Source: Candidatus Poribacteria bacterium
Lineage (GTDB): Bacteria > Poribacteria > WGA-4E > PCPOR2b
Length of the DNA: 7,780 bases
Direction: 5' to 3'
NCBI GenBank assembly: GCA_027296925.1
Contig: JAPUIP010000596.1
Span: forward strand, 1-7,780
The notes under the pieces are model-generated. The model saw nothing but the letters and a program-made list of their open reading frames with translations. It ran no database searches and had not been told where the DNA came from. Made by a program: the position numbers and the translations under genes. The stretch's first letter is position 1. Each line of letters begins with the position of its first letter. Of this stretch, positions 6,191 through 7,780 are shown one piece after another.

Positions 6191-6222
6191 AAAAAAATCG
6201 GTTGCCTACTCACAACTGGCAA
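6191..6222 (-). terminator. Weak candidate intrinsic terminator of purB
   Basis: On the minus strand TTGCC (6222-6218) and GGCAA (6206-6202) form a 5-bp stem with an 11-base loop that includes the stop codon. It is followed four bases later by seven T residues (6197-6191). The stem is short, so this is only a possibility. Confidence 0.25.
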
Positions 6223-7615
6223 GCACACGCCGGACGCGCTTTTCCCATTCGTCACAGGTTGCGTGGGTACGTTGTACGGAGGCGCCGATGTACCGTGTTG
6301 CATCCCGGAGCGCTTCCCGCTGAGCGTCTGTCAGTTTGTCGAGAAACGGTCGCATGGTCTCATCTTCCCAGAGAAGCTCTGTTAGGGTGCGTCCGGTTTG
6401 ATGCACCTGGGCAATCAGCTCACGTGTGTGAACGTATGCTTCGGGGAATCCGTAGTAAGCCGTCAAGAGATAGATCGGTTCAGCTACCGTATCCCCTGCG
6501 CTCATTTCAAGATTTCGTCGCATATTTTCGGACTTCACCTCCATTTCATCAAGCGCACGAATCAGACGATAGATCGAGTAATCGAACGCCGTGAACAACT
6601 CCGTCAGAAAACGGCTCGACGCGGAATTGGTGAGGTCGCGCTGATGCTCCAGAATGCCGTCCATGTATACCGTTATCATACGCGGCATGAAGGCTTTCCA
6701 GAGACTCTTAACATTTTCAAACGTCTCTGGATTGAGTTTGTGTGGCATTGTCGATGATCCGACAAGTTGCGGGTTATATTTCTTAGTAATCTCGGCGATC
6801 TCCGTGCGATAGAGGTGACGGATGTCATCTGCAAAATTGGCGAGGATCGTGTAGGTGGAGGTAATGGCGTGGGCGAGATCGGTCATAAATTCGGGCTCGA
6901 TACACTGTGTGGACGTGTGAGTATCCGACGGTCTCAAACCGAGTTGTGCCAGCAGATCGGCTTCAATCTGCTCCGGATTCTCCGTGATCAGCGAAAGCCC
7001 ATTGAATGCGCCTACTGCGCCCGAAAATTGTCCCCGTAGATTTTGGCTTGTCTGATCAATCAGCTCGATCCGATTCCCGATTCGGCTGACGTAGAGCGCG
7101 AGAGCGTAACCGAACGTGATTGGCTCGGCATGTTGTCCGTGTGTTCGTCCGATCTGCACAGTTTCGGCGTGTGCTCGCGCGAGTTCAATGAGCCGCTGTT
7201 CAAACTCGATCAGATCTGGCAGGACGACCTTTCGCGTCAAATCTTTGAAACGCAAGGCGGATGCGGTATCGAGGATGTCCGCCGACGTCGCGAAGAGGTG
7301 AACATACGGACGGGCTTTAGGACTGATTTTCCGCTGCATCACGTTGACCAACGAACGGATGTTGTGGCGAATGCGCGCCTGTTCTTCGTAAACCTCGGCG
7401 GCGGTCACCGCTGTTGCTGCTCGTTCGACTTCATCTGCAATGTCGTGGGAGCAGATGCCGTGCTTGGCAAGCGTTCGCACCAGAGCGGCTTCGACTTTGG
7501 CCTGATATTTGACGTAGGCGGCTTCAGAGACGTAGGGCAGCAGCTTCTTCATAAACGCTTCGCTGCCGCCGTAGTATCTGAAATCCAGTGGACTCACTGC
7601 TTCGTAAAGCTCCAT
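6206..7615 (-). CDS. purB: Adenylosuccinate lyase (fumarase/aspartase superfamily)
   Basis: PurB catalyses two fumarate-releasing steps: SAICAR to AICAR in purine synthesis and adenylosuccinate to AMP. It acts as a cytoplasmic tetramer with active sites shared between subunits. The 469-residue length fits. The superfamily signature GSSTMPHKLNPE is at 286-297, with the mobile-loop serines (287-288) and Lys293. GRTHGQHAEPITFG (156-169) supplies the catalytic-acid histidine His159. FATSADILDTA (108-118) is the usual 'TS.D..dTA' block. The helix EEQARIRHNIRSLV (77-90) carries His84 but Asn85 where typical PurB proteins have His-Asp. ATG 7615 begins directly at the conserved N-terminal segment (ELYEAVSPLDFRY), with AGGAG 11 bases upstream. 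No other purine genes are in view. A 3-carboxymuconate cycloisomerase-like or other superfamily activity is less likely given the THGQHAEP motif. Confidence 0.92.
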   Translation of the reverse strand: MELYEAVSPLDFRYYGGSEAFMKKLLPYVSEAAYVKYQAKVEAALVRTLAKHGICSHDIADEVERAATAVTAAEVYEEQARIRHNIRSLVNVMQRKISPKARPYVHLFATSADILDTASALRFKDLTRKVVLPDLIEFEQRLIELARAHAETVQIGRTHGQHAEPITFGYALALYVSRIGNRIELIDQTSQNLRGQFSGAVGAFNGLSLITENPEQIEADLLAQLGLRPSDTHTSTQCIEPEFMTDLAHAITSTYTILANFADDIRHLYRTEIAEITKKYNPQLVGSSTMPHKLNPETFENVKSLWKAFMPRMITVYMDGILEHQRDLTNSASSRFLTELFTAFDYSIYRLIRALDEMEVKSENMRRNLEMSAGDTVAEPIYLLTAYYGFPEAYVHTRELIAQVHQTGRTLTELLWEDETMRPFLDKLTDAQREALRDATRYIGASVQRTHATCDEWEKRVRRVLASCE

Positions 7616-7684
7616 AATCTGAGTATCTCCTAAAATTAGGGATGTCTGTCATGTTTATCAACAGAAAACAGGAATTATCGGCAA

Positions 7685-7780
7685 CTAGCTTCCGGCCCTG
7701 CTTCGCTGGCGTGCCCGGTATTCTTCCCACATGGCGGGTGTCGGCGGATAATACTTTCCTGGCGTGCAGCCTTCTGCCAT
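7685..7780 (-). CDS. C-terminal tail of an unidentified protein (5' end outside the window)
   Basis: An open frame runs in from the window edge and stops at TAG 7687-7685, 69 bases before the purB start. The visible 31 residues contain CTPGKYYPPTPAMWEEYRA and a basic end. An ATG coincides with the last three bases of the window, so this could be a tiny complete frame, but a longer upstream gene is more likely. I do not recognise the family. Same strand and short spacing would allow cotranscription with purB. Confidence 0.35.
   Translation of the reverse strand: MAEGCTPGKYYPPTPAMWEEYRARQRSRAGS

Noticed and set aside
6170..6222. tRNA-like start: TAACTCAATGGTA at 6179-6191 resembles a tRNA D-arm
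   Set aside because: No matching acceptor stem, anticodon arm or TTC loop follows; the right side overlaps the end of purB and a poly-A run.
7632..7660. Promoter-like TTGATA and TAATTT with 17-base spacing upstream of purB (minus strand)
   Set aside because: A start site from it would fall on or next to the Shine-Dalgarno sequence of purB, leaving almost no leader, and the -10 match is poor.

Overview
The window looks like a chromosomal segment from an uncultured environmental bacterium. The best guess is a Candidatus Poribacteria-like or related lineage. This rests on pattern only: a signal-peptide LamG protein ending in a 'GKLAT.W..IK' tail, a pre-peptidase C-terminal (PPC)-type fragment, and intergenic spacers full of short hairpins and tandem duplications. 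No rRNA or ribosomal marker is present, so the assignment is tentative.

Layout. Bases 2-517 (+) hold the 3' end of a protein whose last part is a DUF559/Vsr-like PD-(D/E)XK nuclease domain. Thirteen bases later a DUF123 (GIY-YIG-related) protein follows on the same strand (531-1112). These two converge on a series of minus-strand genes. In transcription order these are: the tail of an unidentified gene (7685-7780), an adenylosuccinate lyase (7615-6206), a small repeat protein predicted to be a five-bladed beta-propeller (5998-5375), a secreted LamG protein (5028-4165), an M20/ArgE-type deacylase (3748-2633), a PPC-domain remnant (2626-2351), and a Cys/Met-metabolism PLP enzyme (2350-1166).

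The genes look metabolically ordinary: purine synthesis (PurB), amino-acid deacylation (M20), and sulfur amino-acid transfer or lysis (PLP enzyme). They are separated by spacers of 200-420 bases, so most are probably transcribed singly rather than as one operon. The spacers at 3749-4164, 5029-5374 and 5999-6205 contain a perfect 22-bp inverted repeat, several 9-14 bp tandem duplications and weaker inverted repeats. This looks like small non-autonomous repeat elements.

I see no phage, CRISPR array, toxin-antitoxin pair, biosynthetic cluster or clearly new system. The most unusual item is the PPC-type coding remnant that runs in frame, without a stop, into the start codon of the PLP enzyme.
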